A stretch of 64,000 bases of DNA from Paralithodes platypus. Taxonomy: Eukaryota > Arthropoda > Malacostraca > Decapoda > Lithodidae. The notes under the pieces are model-generated. The model did not search any database and was not told the origin of the DNA. It was given only the letters and a program-made list of their open reading frames with translations. Each line of letters starts with the position of its first letter. Position 1 is the stretch's first letter. Positions 21,854 to 32,852 of this stretch are shown here, piece by piece. The stretch spans positions 47,324,896 to 47,388,895 of the forward strand of contig CM064495.1 of the NCBI GenBank assembly GCA_032716605.1, in the 5' to 3' direction. A program made the translations under genes and the position numbers.

Positions 21854-22062
21854 TACGGTGGCGCTAATAAGTTATGTCCCAGCTGTCATTACGTTTGGCT
21901 CGCTCTGTGCTGTATTAATGTCTGTCAGATGTTGAATAGGGTGGGTAAGTGTAGGAACATGTTTGTATATATCACTCGATATGAAGAAATGAAGCTTGGA
22001 TGATATGAATTATTGATCAAAATATACTTGGTGCCGAGACCTGACTTATTAGCACCACTGTA
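21854..22062. mobile_element. Tc1/mariner-like MITE carrying one 30-bp minisatellite unit
   Basis: TA at 21854-21855 and 22061-22062. The termini are inverted: CGGTGGCGCTAATAAGT on the left, CAGTGGTGCTAATAAGT read inward from the right. Beyond the TA, TACTTTGTCGTGTA (left) and TACTTTGTCATGTA (right) are direct repeats. 21913-21941 contains TAATGTCTGTCAGATGTTG, the core of the 30-bp minisatellite unit at 32853 and 43990. Confidence 0.75.
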
Positions 22063-22189
22063 CTTTGTCATGTACTATTATGCATTTCTATAGTTGGTGT
22101 TTACTTGTGAATATTTTGATTGTATTGTTCTTTGCTTGGGTACTTTATATTGGTTACACACTTATGGTTTTCAGTATGGCTTGTTTTGA

Positions 22190-22745
22190 GTACATAAGAA
22201 CATAAGAAAATGGGAGTCTGCAGAAAGCCGATTGGCCTAAGCAAGGCAGCTCCCTGTCCCACACAAGCCCAGTTCAATTACAAAGCCCAATTATAGGCTC
22301 AACACTCTAATACCCTGAGGATCATCTTACCAAAACAGTTAGAGATTAACGCAGGATTATGGGGGTATGCAGAGTGCTGATTGGCCCAACCCGGCTGATC
22401 CCCCTTCACACCCAACCCTTCTCGTCCATATACTTATCCAATTTTATCTTAAAGCTCCCTACCGTTTTAGACCCCACTATAGCACTTGGTAGTCCATTCC
22501 ACCCATCTACAACTCTGTTACCAAACCAATATTTGCCTATATCTTTTCTGAAACAAAATTAATCTAATTTGAAACCATTGGTACGAGTTCTTTCGCTATC
22601 ACTGAGCTTTAGTACATTTGTCATGTCCCCTTTGTTAATCCCACTTGAACACCTCTATCATATCCCCTCTAACTCTGCGTCTCTCTAACGAATGTAAACC
22701 TAATTTCTTCAACCTTTCTTCATACGAAAGATTTCTAATATTTCT
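22190..22745 (-). mobile_element. NL-D LINE 3' end (L2-like), antisense
   Basis: The complement encodes a C-terminal block FRKDIGKYWFGNRVVDGWNG then LPSAIVGSKTVGSFKIKLDK, ending about 22420. The 3' UTR follows (CGGCTTTCTGCAGACTCCCA) and the terminal word TTCTTATGTTCTTATG at 22190-22206. Upstream codons (SDSERTRTNGFKL) contain stops. A plus-strand copy lies at 60960-61405. Confidence 0.85.
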
Positions 22746-22749
22746 AACT

Positions 22750-22890
22750 GTTTACGTGGTGCGATGCATAAGGTGTTGATTTTCGGTGTGAGCATCCTGG
22801 ATTCGAATCCACGGACTGCCACATGTGTTTGTAAATTTCATTAATCGATTTTAGGAGTATAGTTGGTTGTTGGAAGGAACATAATAATTA
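22750..22890 (+). mobile_element. SINE-1 copy
   Basis: Degenerate head ACGTGGTGCGATGCATAAGG, B box GATTCGAATCC near 22800, body CACATGTGTTTGTAAATTTC and end TATAGTTGGTTGTTGG. Confidence 0.75.
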
Positions 22891-23287
22891 TGGATCATTT
22901 TTGTCATTCTACGCTGTACTCTGTATGGAGTAGTTGCTTTGTCATTGGAACTCTCTCCCAGAATCAGTATTTCCCTGTTCTTATGACTTGCTCCGTGTGT
23001 GCTGGCATTTTGGTTCGAACGTCCTTGATTTTGGCAGTCACTCTTTCAACTCTGGGGGAAGACACTCGCTACAGGCAGTTTTGCTTTTTGTCTCCCTCAC
23101 TCATATAGAAAAAAACAAATAAGTCTTGCTTGTGTATTATGGGTATATATTTGATAAGCTCTTGTTTGCTTGAATAGTTTACTTTGATATTTTCTCTACT
23201 TTTGAAATGCCTCCTGTTGTTGCTCCCTTTTCTTTTATCAATTGACAGTACATTAACTTGGCTATCATTGTACATAGTTTTTGTCCG

Positions 23288-23460
23288 TTAACCCTCTGAG
23301 TACCAGCGATGTGTGCTAGATTTGTATTGTGGCTATATTTTGACAATTGGTGGTTAAAAGATTGAAGCCTTATTTTTGGCTAGAGGTCCTAACTAAGCTG
23401 AATAAAATGGTCTTGCTGTCAGATTATAAAAAGGACCTCTGGTATTGAATGAGTTGATTT
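23288..23460. mobile_element. Probable decayed TTAA MITE
   Basis: Begins TTAACCCTCTGAGTACCAG and has an internal inverted relation (GAGGTCCT near 23383 against AGGACCTC near 23429). The same start word recurs near 16663. The right boundary is not clean. Confidence 0.5.
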
Positions 23461-24497
23461 TGCTTATTTTAATGTGAGTTGCTTATCTGTTATGCACTGT
23501 GATTTTAGATCTCGTCAGTTTGTTTATTTTGAGAGTTTAGGTCTATTGGTTTGAATATTCGCTTTACTTCATTTCTCATTAAAAAATAAATTAGGTTGGT
23601 CATTGTTTGTGCATCCAGTCATTAGATACCTGTTGATGCTTTATTTCACTTTAAATTTTGTTAAGTTCTTTTAGTTTTGATTATGGTAATATTTGTCTGA
23701 TGAAGGATAAGCTATATAATTTATTTGTTTCCACAGCAATTTTGACTTTGTCCCAGTTTTGGTTTGCTTAGTTTGAAATTTTAATTTATTGACGAAACAT
23801 TGCGTAGCAATATAGGTATGGCATATTTACTTAGGTCCTTACTAGGTTGTATTTCTCAGTATCAATAATTGAAGACTTCTTTTACACCAGGCACATTCCC
23901 CTTTATTTAGTTATACTTTTATTAATCTTTACTCGGTTTAATATGAGAGACTCCATATTATTGGTACATGTACACACTGGCACTGATGCCAGTCTCTAAG
24001 CCACTCTGAAATTTATCTTGTTAAGTCCATGATTATTTATATGAATCAACCAGTTGTCCATTGCATCCATGAAGTTTATTAAGTTATTTCCATAGCAATT
24101 TTGATTAGTTCCTTTCTATCTTGTGTAGTCCAAGTTTTAGTTAGTTTATTTTTAAAGTGTTACATTATAATTTGGCAAAGCCAAATGTTACAAGGTTTAT
24201 TGAGAAACAAGTATACCAGGTCAATTTTATTAGACAGAAATAACAAGTAAAAGGTTTTTGTTAATTATAATAATCATTCATAAAACATAGTCAGGTAAAA
24301 AATATACAGTACCCAAAGAAATTACAGTAAAACCTTTTAGTAACTTCAGTTATTTTGCACTCATCATCTTTGAGAGTTTTAAATGTTAATTTGTCATGTC
24401 GTATGACTTTAGTCAATGCTGCTTTATAAACATCATTGTCACCAATGCTTTGAAAATCTATAATTGTAGTGATCTTACTAAAGTATTGAAAGTGATC
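23461..24497. other. AT-rich stretch with HR copies, no gene
   Basis: HR fragments lie at about 23725-23790 and 24080-24175 (CCCAGTTTTGGTTTGCTTAG, CAATTTTGATTAGTTCC). 23955-24000 is a short GC-richer bit without a frame. Confidence 0.5.
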
Positions 24498-25590
24498 ATC
24501 TATCTATCTATCTATTGCCTGACGCCGTGATCCCCGAAGGGGTGGCCACGAACGAACCGCCCCCATGCACCTCTGTCCCCAGTCAGTCGACGCCCCTCCC
24601 CCCAACCAGCACCGCCTTCGTTCATGTAGTTCCTCACTCCATCCTTCCACCTCATATTCGGTCTACCTCTCCCCCTCTGTCCCTCCACCCCGCTCTCGTA
24701 CACCCTCTTAGTCATTCTCTCGCTCTCCATACGTTCCATATGGCCGAACCATCTCAAGTTGTTCCTTTTCACACTTTCCAGCACATCTACCTCCACACCA
24801 CACCTCCTTCTTACTTCCTCATTAGTCTGTCTATCCCTCTATGTAACTCCGCACGCACTCCTTAAGTACTGTAATTCATTTCCACTGCTCTCACTCTTGG
24901 TCTGAGTCTCTCAACCAACGTCCACGCTTCGCTTCCGCAAGTCAGTGTCGGGACTACCACACTGTCATGCAAGGACTTCTTCACTTCCACACTGACCACC
25001 CTATTTCCTGTTACTGCCCTTAGCGTTCCTACAACCCTCTTCCCCTGTTGTACCCTCTCCCGCACCTCTTCATCCATAGTCCCATCTTTACTCAACACAC
25101 TGCCCAGATACTTAAAAGAGTTGACGATCTCCATAGCCTGACCGTTCAGCTTCACCTCACACTCTGTGACTTCACCCCTTTCGAAGACCATAACCTTGCT
25201 CTTCCCCGTATTTACCTTCAAATTCCGTTTTTCGCACACTGTTCCAAACTCATTTACCAGACCCTGCAACTCCCATTCATTATCACTCATCAGAACTGTA
25301 TCATCCGCAAACAGCAGTATAGGTAGCTTCCACTCAATTCCCTCCCTTTTCAGCGATACACCAACATTCACTGCTCTTGATAGTATTTCTTTCATGACTC
25401 CATCCATATATACAGTAAACAACCACGGGGACATCACACACCCCTGTTTCAAACCAACATTCAGGTCAAAGAACTCGCTCTGCTCACTCTCCACACGTAC
25501 TGCCGCCTTTGCACCCTCATACATGCTCTTCACTGCTTTCAGCAACTTGCCCTCTACTCCGTATATTCTAAGTACTTTCCACAAACCTAT
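24498..25590 (-). mobile_element. NL-B LINE copy 3, 5'-truncated, (ATAG)n tail
   Basis: The longest NL-B copy here. It begins inside RT near 25590 and runs to the (ATAG)n tail at 24498-24516. I found no convincing target-site duplication. Copies 1 and 2 are shorter members of the same family. Confidence 0.92.
24512..25584 (-). pseudogene. NL-B reverse transcriptase C-terminal half, broken by a 5-base TA-CTG-TA insertion
   Basis: The complement reads LWKVLRIYGVEGKLLKAVKS, then NVGLKQGCVMSPWLFTVYMD (RT block after the first catalytic Asp, which is lost by truncation), LLFADDTVLMSDNEWELQG (catalytic Asp pair), VNTGKSKVMVFERGEVTECE, NSFKYLGSVLSKDGTMDEEV, KSLHDSVVVPTLTCGSEAWT and RAVEMNYST-stop. 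Compared with copy 1 (RAVEMYYLRSACGV), the frame is lost at 24867-24873 because the sequence has TACTGTA where copy 1 has TA. The frame resumes in the next segment (24796-24512), which carries LRWFGHMERMESERMTKRV and ends GDHGVRQ-stop. Apart from that insertion the 240-codon part is open. The protein type is an RTE-like LINE polymerase. Confidence 0.92.
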
Positions 25591-25934
25591 TTTATCTATT
25601 TAAAATGGCAGACTATAGTTTGTTGATAATCCCAAAGCCTAATGTTTGTAAGTGATGGAACTAGTTGAGTTACTATAAGTACATTAAGTGAAATATAAGT
25701 AAAGTCCATTGAAAGGTGCTTGAAGACTTAAGTAATTCTATCACAAATAGCCAGCTGTCATTTAATATTTGGAAATACAATAAAAGTTTTGAATACCATA
25801 TCTTGTTTTATTATAATACACATACTAGGATACAGTTCACCTTAGGTTCATACCAAAGGCTGGACTATGAATATTTAAATCCCATTCAGTAATGTAAGAG
25901 TATTTTGTTAAAGTAAAAAAAATCAGTCAAAACA
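25591..25934. other. AT-rich stretch, no gene
   Basis: Nothing recognisable on either strand. Confidence 0.5.
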
Positions 25935-26300
25935 ATGAATGGAATTTAGAATTCAGTTAGCTGTCACTGCAAAATTTTGCCAGTCAGAGCTCCGAACATA
26001 TCAGAACTGTGGACATGCAAAATTGTCCAAATTTGGTCATAGACCAGACTCAGGAAAGAATTTCACTAGTTTGGACTTTGGAAAATTCAGTTCAAATTTT
26101 TCAAAGTGGAACTTAAAAAAATTTCAGTGGTGTAAAATTTCACAAGTCCAGATCAGAACTAGACTTGTGAAATGTTCAAAAGTTTACACCACTGAAATTT
26201 TGCTAAGTTCCAATGGACTTTGAAAAATTTCAGTCACCCCCCAGAAATTTGCTAAGTCCAGAGGCTGGACTTAGCAAAATTCTGGGGAAATCAGTCAAAA
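25935..26300. repeat. Foldback cluster
   Basis: Two inverted repeats: CAGTGGTGTAAAATTTCACA near 26127 against TTTACACCACTG near 26184, and ATTTGCTAAGTCCAG against CTGGACTTAGCAAA at about 26247-26278. The words GGACTT and AAATTTCAG recur throughout. The small open frames have no domain. Confidence 0.8.
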
Positions 26301-26430
26301 GTCTATGGGGTGAAACCCAAACATTTCACACCTTGAAAACTTTTCTATCTCAAGATTCTTACTGGCAATTTGTGGAGATAGGTTCATTTACTGAAACCAG
26401 GTTCATTTACTGAAACCAGGATTTTGCCAG

Positions 26431-26690
26431 AAACTCTGTGCATTTCAAACCTAACCTCACATAGCCAGTCTTGTCATTGGCTCAAGTAACCCTTTCAGTA
26501 CTGTCCCTACTTATTCTGGCTAACCTCAGAAGATTTTAGTCAGCTTAGGAAAGAAGTACTTTCTAAGCTGATTAAAATAATCTGAGGCTAGCCAGATAGT
26601 GACAGTACCAAAAGGGTTAATTGAGCCAATGACCAGCATGGGCTATGGAGGTTAAGTTTGAAATGCACTAAGAACACACACAACCCAGAA
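26431..26690. repeat. Long palindrome 4
   Basis: The left arm (GTGCATTTCAAACCTAACCT, then GTCATTGGCTCAAG, then AACCCTTTCAGTACTGTC, then AGCTTAG) is mirrored by the right arm out to about 26686. The centre is near 26553 (AAAGAAGTACTTT). CCCTTT and GGGTTAA at 26490 and 26615-26620 suggest a TTAA MITE core with palindromic flanks. Confidence 0.88.
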
Positions 26691-27019
26691 AAAACAGTAC
26701 ACAACCAAAGACTGTCAGAAACATTACTTGCCATCTTAAGAGACTTTAAGACCAGACAAATAAAGAGGGCTCTGAACTTTATCATTATGCTTCTAAAACA
26801 TTCAACCACATTACTTAAAAGAACTTTGGTTTAGCACTTTCAGTAATGATGGTTGAACATATCCAGAGTTCATAATGATCCTTTTGGTTGTCACTGTTCA
26901 TTCTAGGTTGCTAAACTTTATATCATGAGTGTGCAGTATATAAATATAGTCAACTATCACAGAACAGCCAAAGAAACTTTTAATGATTTATAAAAAGTCC
27001 GTAAACAAATCTTAGTAAA

Positions 27020-27165
27020 TGGTAACAAATTTATTACTTTTATTATGCAGGTTATTTATGAAAATAATATTACTTTCTTTGCATGTTAAGTGATATTTTC
27101 ACTTACCATGCAACCAAAGTATGTATTTTCATAAATGGCATATGCATCATAAAATAATATATTTT
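27020..27165. repeat. Palindrome 5
   Basis: TTATGAAAATA near 27057 and TATTTTCATAA near 27125 flank complementary arms with CTTTGCATG/CATGCAACCAAAG. The centre is near 27096. Confidence 0.8.
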
Positions 27166-28980
27166 TACCAATTTAAATACTTTAAATCAACCAGCTATTT
27201 TTAAATCTTTAATTACAGTATTTTGGCAGATTTTTTTCAGTCAGTGATAGAAAAACCACATTTAAATATGCAAACCCAAGATATAAAGTTTTAAACCTAC
27301 ATAAATGCAGCCAAACCATTGCTTACACGATACAGTACACTCTTGAGCAAAAATAAGTACACCAATGGAATCATGAACCTTTAACCCTCTCATAAAAGAA
27401 TAAGTCATGCTGGCTAAGGAGAAATTTTATGCACTTCAGGAAAACCTCTAGGAATAATAAAGTATAAAACTCCATTAGACCCAGATCCTTCCAAAGCTTA
27501 ATAAAATCATCCAAGACAGAATTAACAAGTCATGCTGGCTAAGAGAAATTCTATGCACTTAAGGAATAATTAAGAGCATAAATGCCAAAATAATTCCAAA
27601 GCAACATAAAATAATCAAATATCCAGAATTAACTTACTCATATTTATCAAGGGGCTGATGATCACTTTCAGTAATTATAGCAGTAAATATATAAAGGCCA
27701 AAATTCTAAACCAATTCAAATATGATGCACTTTGGGAATATTGGCTAGCATTCAATTATATTCACCTTAGGAAGTACCAGATCAATCTCAAGGGTTAATA
27801 AATTACTATTACCCCTCTCATTGCTCAACAGTCTTCCTAAGCTGCATATAATAGTCAGGTAACCAAAATTAACTTAGTGATTCATATATGGGTTAACTAA
27901 AAAGGCTAAAGTAAATAAACTGCATTACCAAACCTATTTCCTAGTCAACTCTTCCAAAGTCATAGAACTCACATAAAGTGATTACTCATTATTAATCTTA
28001 GTGGCAAAGATATCTGGCTTAATTATAATAGAACAGTCTTTTATAATTGCCCAATATTATTTACCATTAACATCAATAAACAGTAATCAAGCAGGAGATT
28101 TTCATAATTTGGGAAGTCACACCCAGGGAATAAGATAGGAAAGTTTCAGCCCATTTCTTCTAGCCTTTTAGAGTTTCAAGAAGGTTGGCCTATCATATAT
28201 TAAAATACAGAACCAGATTTGTAAGCAGTCTATTTTCTTTGCAATATCAATATAAATACCATCACAAAAATCAAGGGACATTAATATATATCAAAATGCA
28301 CACGTACATTTCCATAAATATTTAATCTCAAGTTACATTTCAGTGGGCATTTTCTATGAATAGAACTCGTTACAACACTGCATACAAATCTTATGCTGTA
28401 TCCTAAATTACTTTTTCTCCAATAGGTTCAATAGATTCCATAGCATGTACTTATTTATGGCTAAAGAGCATCTCAACGGAATAAATTTTAGAATGTGCAA
28501 ACTTTTAGTGATGTCAAGTAGACAGTCCTTGACAAAATCTACTAAAGTATATAGAGTAAAATAATTTCTACTTCATATATTTTCATTTTTGTATATATAT
28601 TAAAGATTATTTTAAGTATCGATTTGTTTAAGTCCCCGATAATCAGGACACCCACCCTACCCCCAGCTCTTGAGCAAAGAGTGTATGGTGGTAAAAACTG
28701 AATCATTTTGAAAGCATATATAATTTTCCTCTTAAATATACCATGACTTATATTTTCAGAGGGAATTACATTGCCTTCATAAATCAATACTTAATTAGTC
28801 TTAAACATACAAAAATTGCACATTCTAAAACATCATTCCATTAAAGATTTCATTACTGTATTATGCAGTTGTAGAAAAATATGCATAACTTCTATATCCA
28901 GTATTAATAAAGACAACTTTTTGAGTCAATAATAGAACAATGAAAACTTAAATATTGCAAAATTTCTAGTAATTCTATTT
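27166..28980. other. AT-rich gene-free stretch
   Basis: No supported reading frame. TTAACCCTCTC at 27381 recalls the TTAA MITE start. TTAACAAGTCATGCTGGCTAA near 27524 repeats a phrase from 27405, a short internal duplication. Confidence 0.5.
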
Positions 28981-29380
28981 TTGTTTTTTGTTTTTTAGGA
29001 AAATTGCAATTGGGCAGGAGTAGATATAGAATTTTTCCTGCAGTCTCAAGTTGGCCAACCCCACCTATGGGATATGTGCCACAGTATATACAAATTCCAA
29101 AATTAATTACTTTAATTGCAAAGTATTTTGACAAACACGAAGATTTAATTAAATTTTAATTTCCATTTGGGCTCTGTCTCAAGTCTGCCAACCCCAGCTA
29201 TGGGGTATGTGCGTGAGTACATGTATATACATAAATACTCTATTTCATTACTTTACATTTTCAGTCTTTGGACAAATGCTCAAATATTCCAAAAATGATA
29301 TTTAAATTTTAACTCCCTGTGCGGGCTCAGTCTCAAGTTGGCAAACCCAAACTATGGGGTGTATACATTTAATTACTTTA
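28981..29380 (+). repeat. Three NL-B2-like LINE 3' remnants
   Basis: The phrase CAGTCTCAAGTTGG(C)CAACCC followed by TATGGGATATGTG or TATGGGGTATGTG occurs near 29041, 29178 and 29329. It matches the end of the NL-B2 LINE (CTCGAGTCGGCCACCCCC, then TATGGGGTATGTGCCTGAG) at 40428 and 41680. The copies are decayed and non-coding. Confidence 0.65.
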
Positions 29381-31409
29381 ATTTCCAAGTCTATTTTGCA
29401 AGCAATATTTACTTATGAATTTCTTTCTATTGAAGTCTCAAGTCGTCAATATTAAAACTCAATCAGAATAATTATGAATCATCTACAACTGCATCTCAAA
29501 AAGTAAACTTTAATCATCTATACAAACAGAACTTGCACCTTAAACTTTCAGTATACAATTACAGTACTGTACTTCCTTTATTCTGGCTAATAGATTATTT
29601 ATTCAGCTTAGGTAGGGCCTGTGAGAGTCCGAAGCTTCATCTAGTCATTGCCCTTTACACTCTCAAAGGCCCTCTTAAACTCCTCAAATTTGTCAAATAG
29701 CCAGAATATGGAAAAATATATTGCATTCCAAAAGGATTAATACACCATGGGGTTATTGACATTTTTAGCTCGGTGTTAAACAGACAAATACATAAATATA
29801 ACAAATAAGCCCTTTACAAATTTACTAATAATTGTATAAAAACTATGTATGAACTAAACCTATACCAATCCTACTAATCATTCAATAAAACTATGAACTA
29901 ACTAAAAGCCTATTAATTATACCTAATTTACTAGTAATTCTATAAAACTATGAACTAAAACCCTATTAATTATACCTATAACTAAAATCTAACTTTCATA
30001 CTGTACTATAGACCAAGGCATCACTATCTCCATCAGTCTTCCCTAGTACCATAAAAGATAATCCTTATTACCATATATAGGTACAGTACTGTATTAATAA
30101 CTACTCTTCTCATAAAGCTATAACCAAGTTTCAGCCATAAGCAAAAATACCCTTCAGATTCCAAGTATTTTAAAGATATATACCGTAAAATTTATAACTA
30201 TTTTTCAATCCTCCCTCCTAAATACAGCTATATATCCCATATATGTACAGTATTCCCAATGACCAATTAGAGTTTACAGAAATCTACAATAATCTGACTA
30301 AATTTACTTTCACATAACTGGTACTGTACTAGAGTAATAGAAGCTAATATTTCTAGCATTTGGGAAGAGTCAGCCAGGGTATCTTATTTTATAGGCAAAT
30401 TCCTCACAGCATCACTCATATTTTCAGCCCAAATTATAGATTACACTAGTCTTAGACTTCACTGAACTTTATATAAATGACCAACAGTTACTTTCTTCAG
30501 GCTAACATTTGTTATTGAATTCTTAGCCTTCCAGCCTATTAAACTACTTTTCAAAATTTATAGAGACCATTAATCCACTTTACTCAGCTTATCAAATCAA
30601 AACATTGACTGCAAACTTATTTCAGTTTATTTCAGTTATTTGCCTATTATTTATTAGTTATTCAGTCTCACAAACTACAATTGAGTTTTCACTTATGCCA
30701 AAATTGCTCTAGCTTTATACTATTTCAAACTATTGCTAATTGCTATTTTGACAAGTATATACTTGGTCTTTATATATCATTAGTGTTTTTAGTTTCCTTT
30801 GAAAGTTTTACTTTCACATTTCTAACTAAGCTGCCAGACTAATTAAAAAAAACATAAAGACTACAGTATATAGAACCAATCATTATCAGATCTTTTACCA
30901 AACTTATTCCTAGCATATTTTATACTATTTATAACTAGTCACTACTACAACTAGGTACTTCTATTTTCAGCCTAACCCTATCCATTGAACAATACAGCAT
31001 ATCAAAATGTATAATGGGCTTAGATGGTACATATACAATTCACATCTCATTTTTCTTTATTTACCAATAGAGCAAAAATGTCAAAACTTACAATAGTGCA
31101 TTAAAATCAGCGTCGGTAAAATAAATTAGGTTAAAGCTTGGATACTGCACATAAATTCCTTTCCTTAACTTAGGAGAGTTAACGAAGCAACTAATCAGTA
31201 ACCAAAGCTCTCCCATTCACCTTTACCTTGCCAAGTTCGATTTGTATAAATTTACTCCGTTAGCAATGTTTACAGAACCCTTACAAACTTAAAATATTTC
31301 CAAAACACCAGGATGGAAATTCTTTTAAGTTAATAAACACCTTCAGGATTAGGAAGCGTTCAGTTTATTCGATCATTAAATGCTTTTATTCACCTTAGGA
31401 TCTATGGAT
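29381..31409. other. AT-rich gene-free stretch
   Basis: No gene. 29570-29745 resembles the TTATTCTGGCTAA MITE family seen at 26510 and 38279 (TTATTCTGGCTAATAGATTA, AGCCAGAATATGG). The rest shows no structure that I can support. Confidence 0.5.
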
Positions 31410-31605
31410 TCATATTTTTTAACCAACAAACTTTACTTCTAAACTCAATGAAAAATACATGACACACTCCAAGGACTCTAACCAAGGATATTATTAAAGT
31501 AAATTTAATTAAAAATACTGTACATATGGCACTCCAAGGACTCTAACCTAGGAGACAGAAATTCTGCACATTTATGCATTACGCTATAAAGACCGTTAAA
31601 GAATT
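31410..31605 (-). mobile_element. SINE-1, two partial inverted copies
   Basis: The complement of 31605-31520 reads GCGTAATGCATAAATG, CCTAGGTTAGAGTCC and TTGGAGTGCCA. A second partial body (CCTTGGTTAGAGTCCTTGGA, then TTTAGAAGTAAAGTTTGTTG) lies at 31485-31420. Confidence 0.7.
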
Positions 31606-32011
31606 ATGCACAAGACTAAGATATATTGGGTAGATTTGAGTTGCCAAAGACCTTCCTAAAACAGAAATTATATAAAGATCGAATAAACTTTATGCGCATC
31701 TTAATACCGAGGGAGCCAAGACTTTCCAAACATTGCTTCCGAAGGAATATAAATTATACCAGTGGAACAATTAATACCCCGAAGCTAAGCCTACATAAAC
31801 AAACTCTCGCTCTCTCCGTTCATCCCTATATCCCGGGCACCTCGGGGGCAGGACCTGACTTTCGGAATCACTACTTATTGACAACCTTGTTGCGTACTAG
31901 CAGGAGACTGTTATGAATGACCGTACTAGTTTTCAGGCTGCAGTCGTGGGCCCGGAATATACTCAAAAAAACAAATAAAATAAAAGTTCTACAGCTAAAA
32001 ACAAATTTAAA
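31606..32011. other. No assigned gene
   Basis: A 96-codon frame (31626-31916) has no recognisable motif. It includes GC-richer sequence (CCCGGGCACCTCGGGGGCAG near 31832). It could be a decayed LINE 5' part; I cannot support a call. Confidence 0.3.
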
Positions 32012-32222
32012 GTAGTTTAGTGGGTGGTCTTGGTTCGTGGAGGCTGCTGCCAGGAATTGAGTGCCTCTCATGTCCAGATGGTCTTTGACTTTGAGGATTT
32101 TGGTTTCTTGATGTAGGTGATCTGTGGGTGCAGTAGCTGTGCAGCCTGTAATGATCTTCAGGGCTTTGTTTTGAATAGTCTGTAAGGTCTTATGATGTGT
32201 TTCAGCTAGGTTAGCAGCCCAT
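32012..32222 (-). mobile_element. NL-A LINE fragment
   Basis: Nearly identical to 19430-19640 of NL-A copy 1 (RT C-terminal segment encoding MRGTQFLAAASTNQDHPLNY). It is collinear with the larger fragment at 35507-37610, apart from a missing segment equal to 19640-20235. Confidence 0.9.
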
Positions 32223-32281
32223 ACCGTAGTACAGTATTAGTATTTTGTCATATTCTATATCAATACTAACCCTGCTAGGGT

Positions 32282-32850
32282 CTGGGGGCGGCAGCCTCCA
32301 GGTTAGGTTAGGTTAGGTTGTTAGGTTAGGGTAATGACAAAATATGGTTTTCTAATTTTTCTATCTAATTTTATGTTGAACTCTATTGTTCTTGATCCCA
32401 CTATAGGACTCGGTAGCCTATTCCACATATCTACAACTCTGTTACTAAACGAATAGAGGCAGATTCCTTACACAACCCAGTCTCTCTCTGTCGCTCGTTT
32501 GCTTGCACATCGGTACAAATGAGGCAGATCCCTTACACATGCAACTAAGATGAACATGAGAATCTGCAGAGAGACAAGTGGCCCACAAAAGGCAGATCCC
32601 TTTCACATCCAACCCATTTTGTCCATATGACTATCTGATTTTATCTTGAAATTCTCTATAGTTCTTGATCCCACTATAGCACTGCTGCACTAGGTAGCCT
32701 ATTTCACATATCTATGACTGTTACGAGAGGCAGATCCCTTACACAGCCAATCTACCTCTCTCTCTCTCTTATAGGAAAAAAAATTTGCACACTGGTGCAA
32801 ATGAGGCAGATCCTTTACACATGCTACCAAGAAAATGGGAGTCTGCAGAG
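32282..32850 (-). repeat. NL-D-like LINE remnants, antisense
   Basis: Several partial, duplicated bits of the NL-D 3' region occur: GATCCCACTATAGCACTG, ATCTACAACTCTGTTAC, AGGCAGATCCCTTACAC (four times) and AAAATGGGAGTCTGCAGA. They look like a small local duplication of one antisense LINE tail ending just before the minisatellite. Confidence 0.65.
32301..32335 (+). repeat. Interstitial (TTAGG)n telomere-like word
   Basis: Three TTAGG units in a row, then GTTAGGTTAGGG. TTAGG is the ancestral arthropod telomere repeat. A shorter inverted copy (CCTAACCTAACCC) is at 43625-43637. Confidence 0.6.
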
Positions 32851-32852
32851 AG

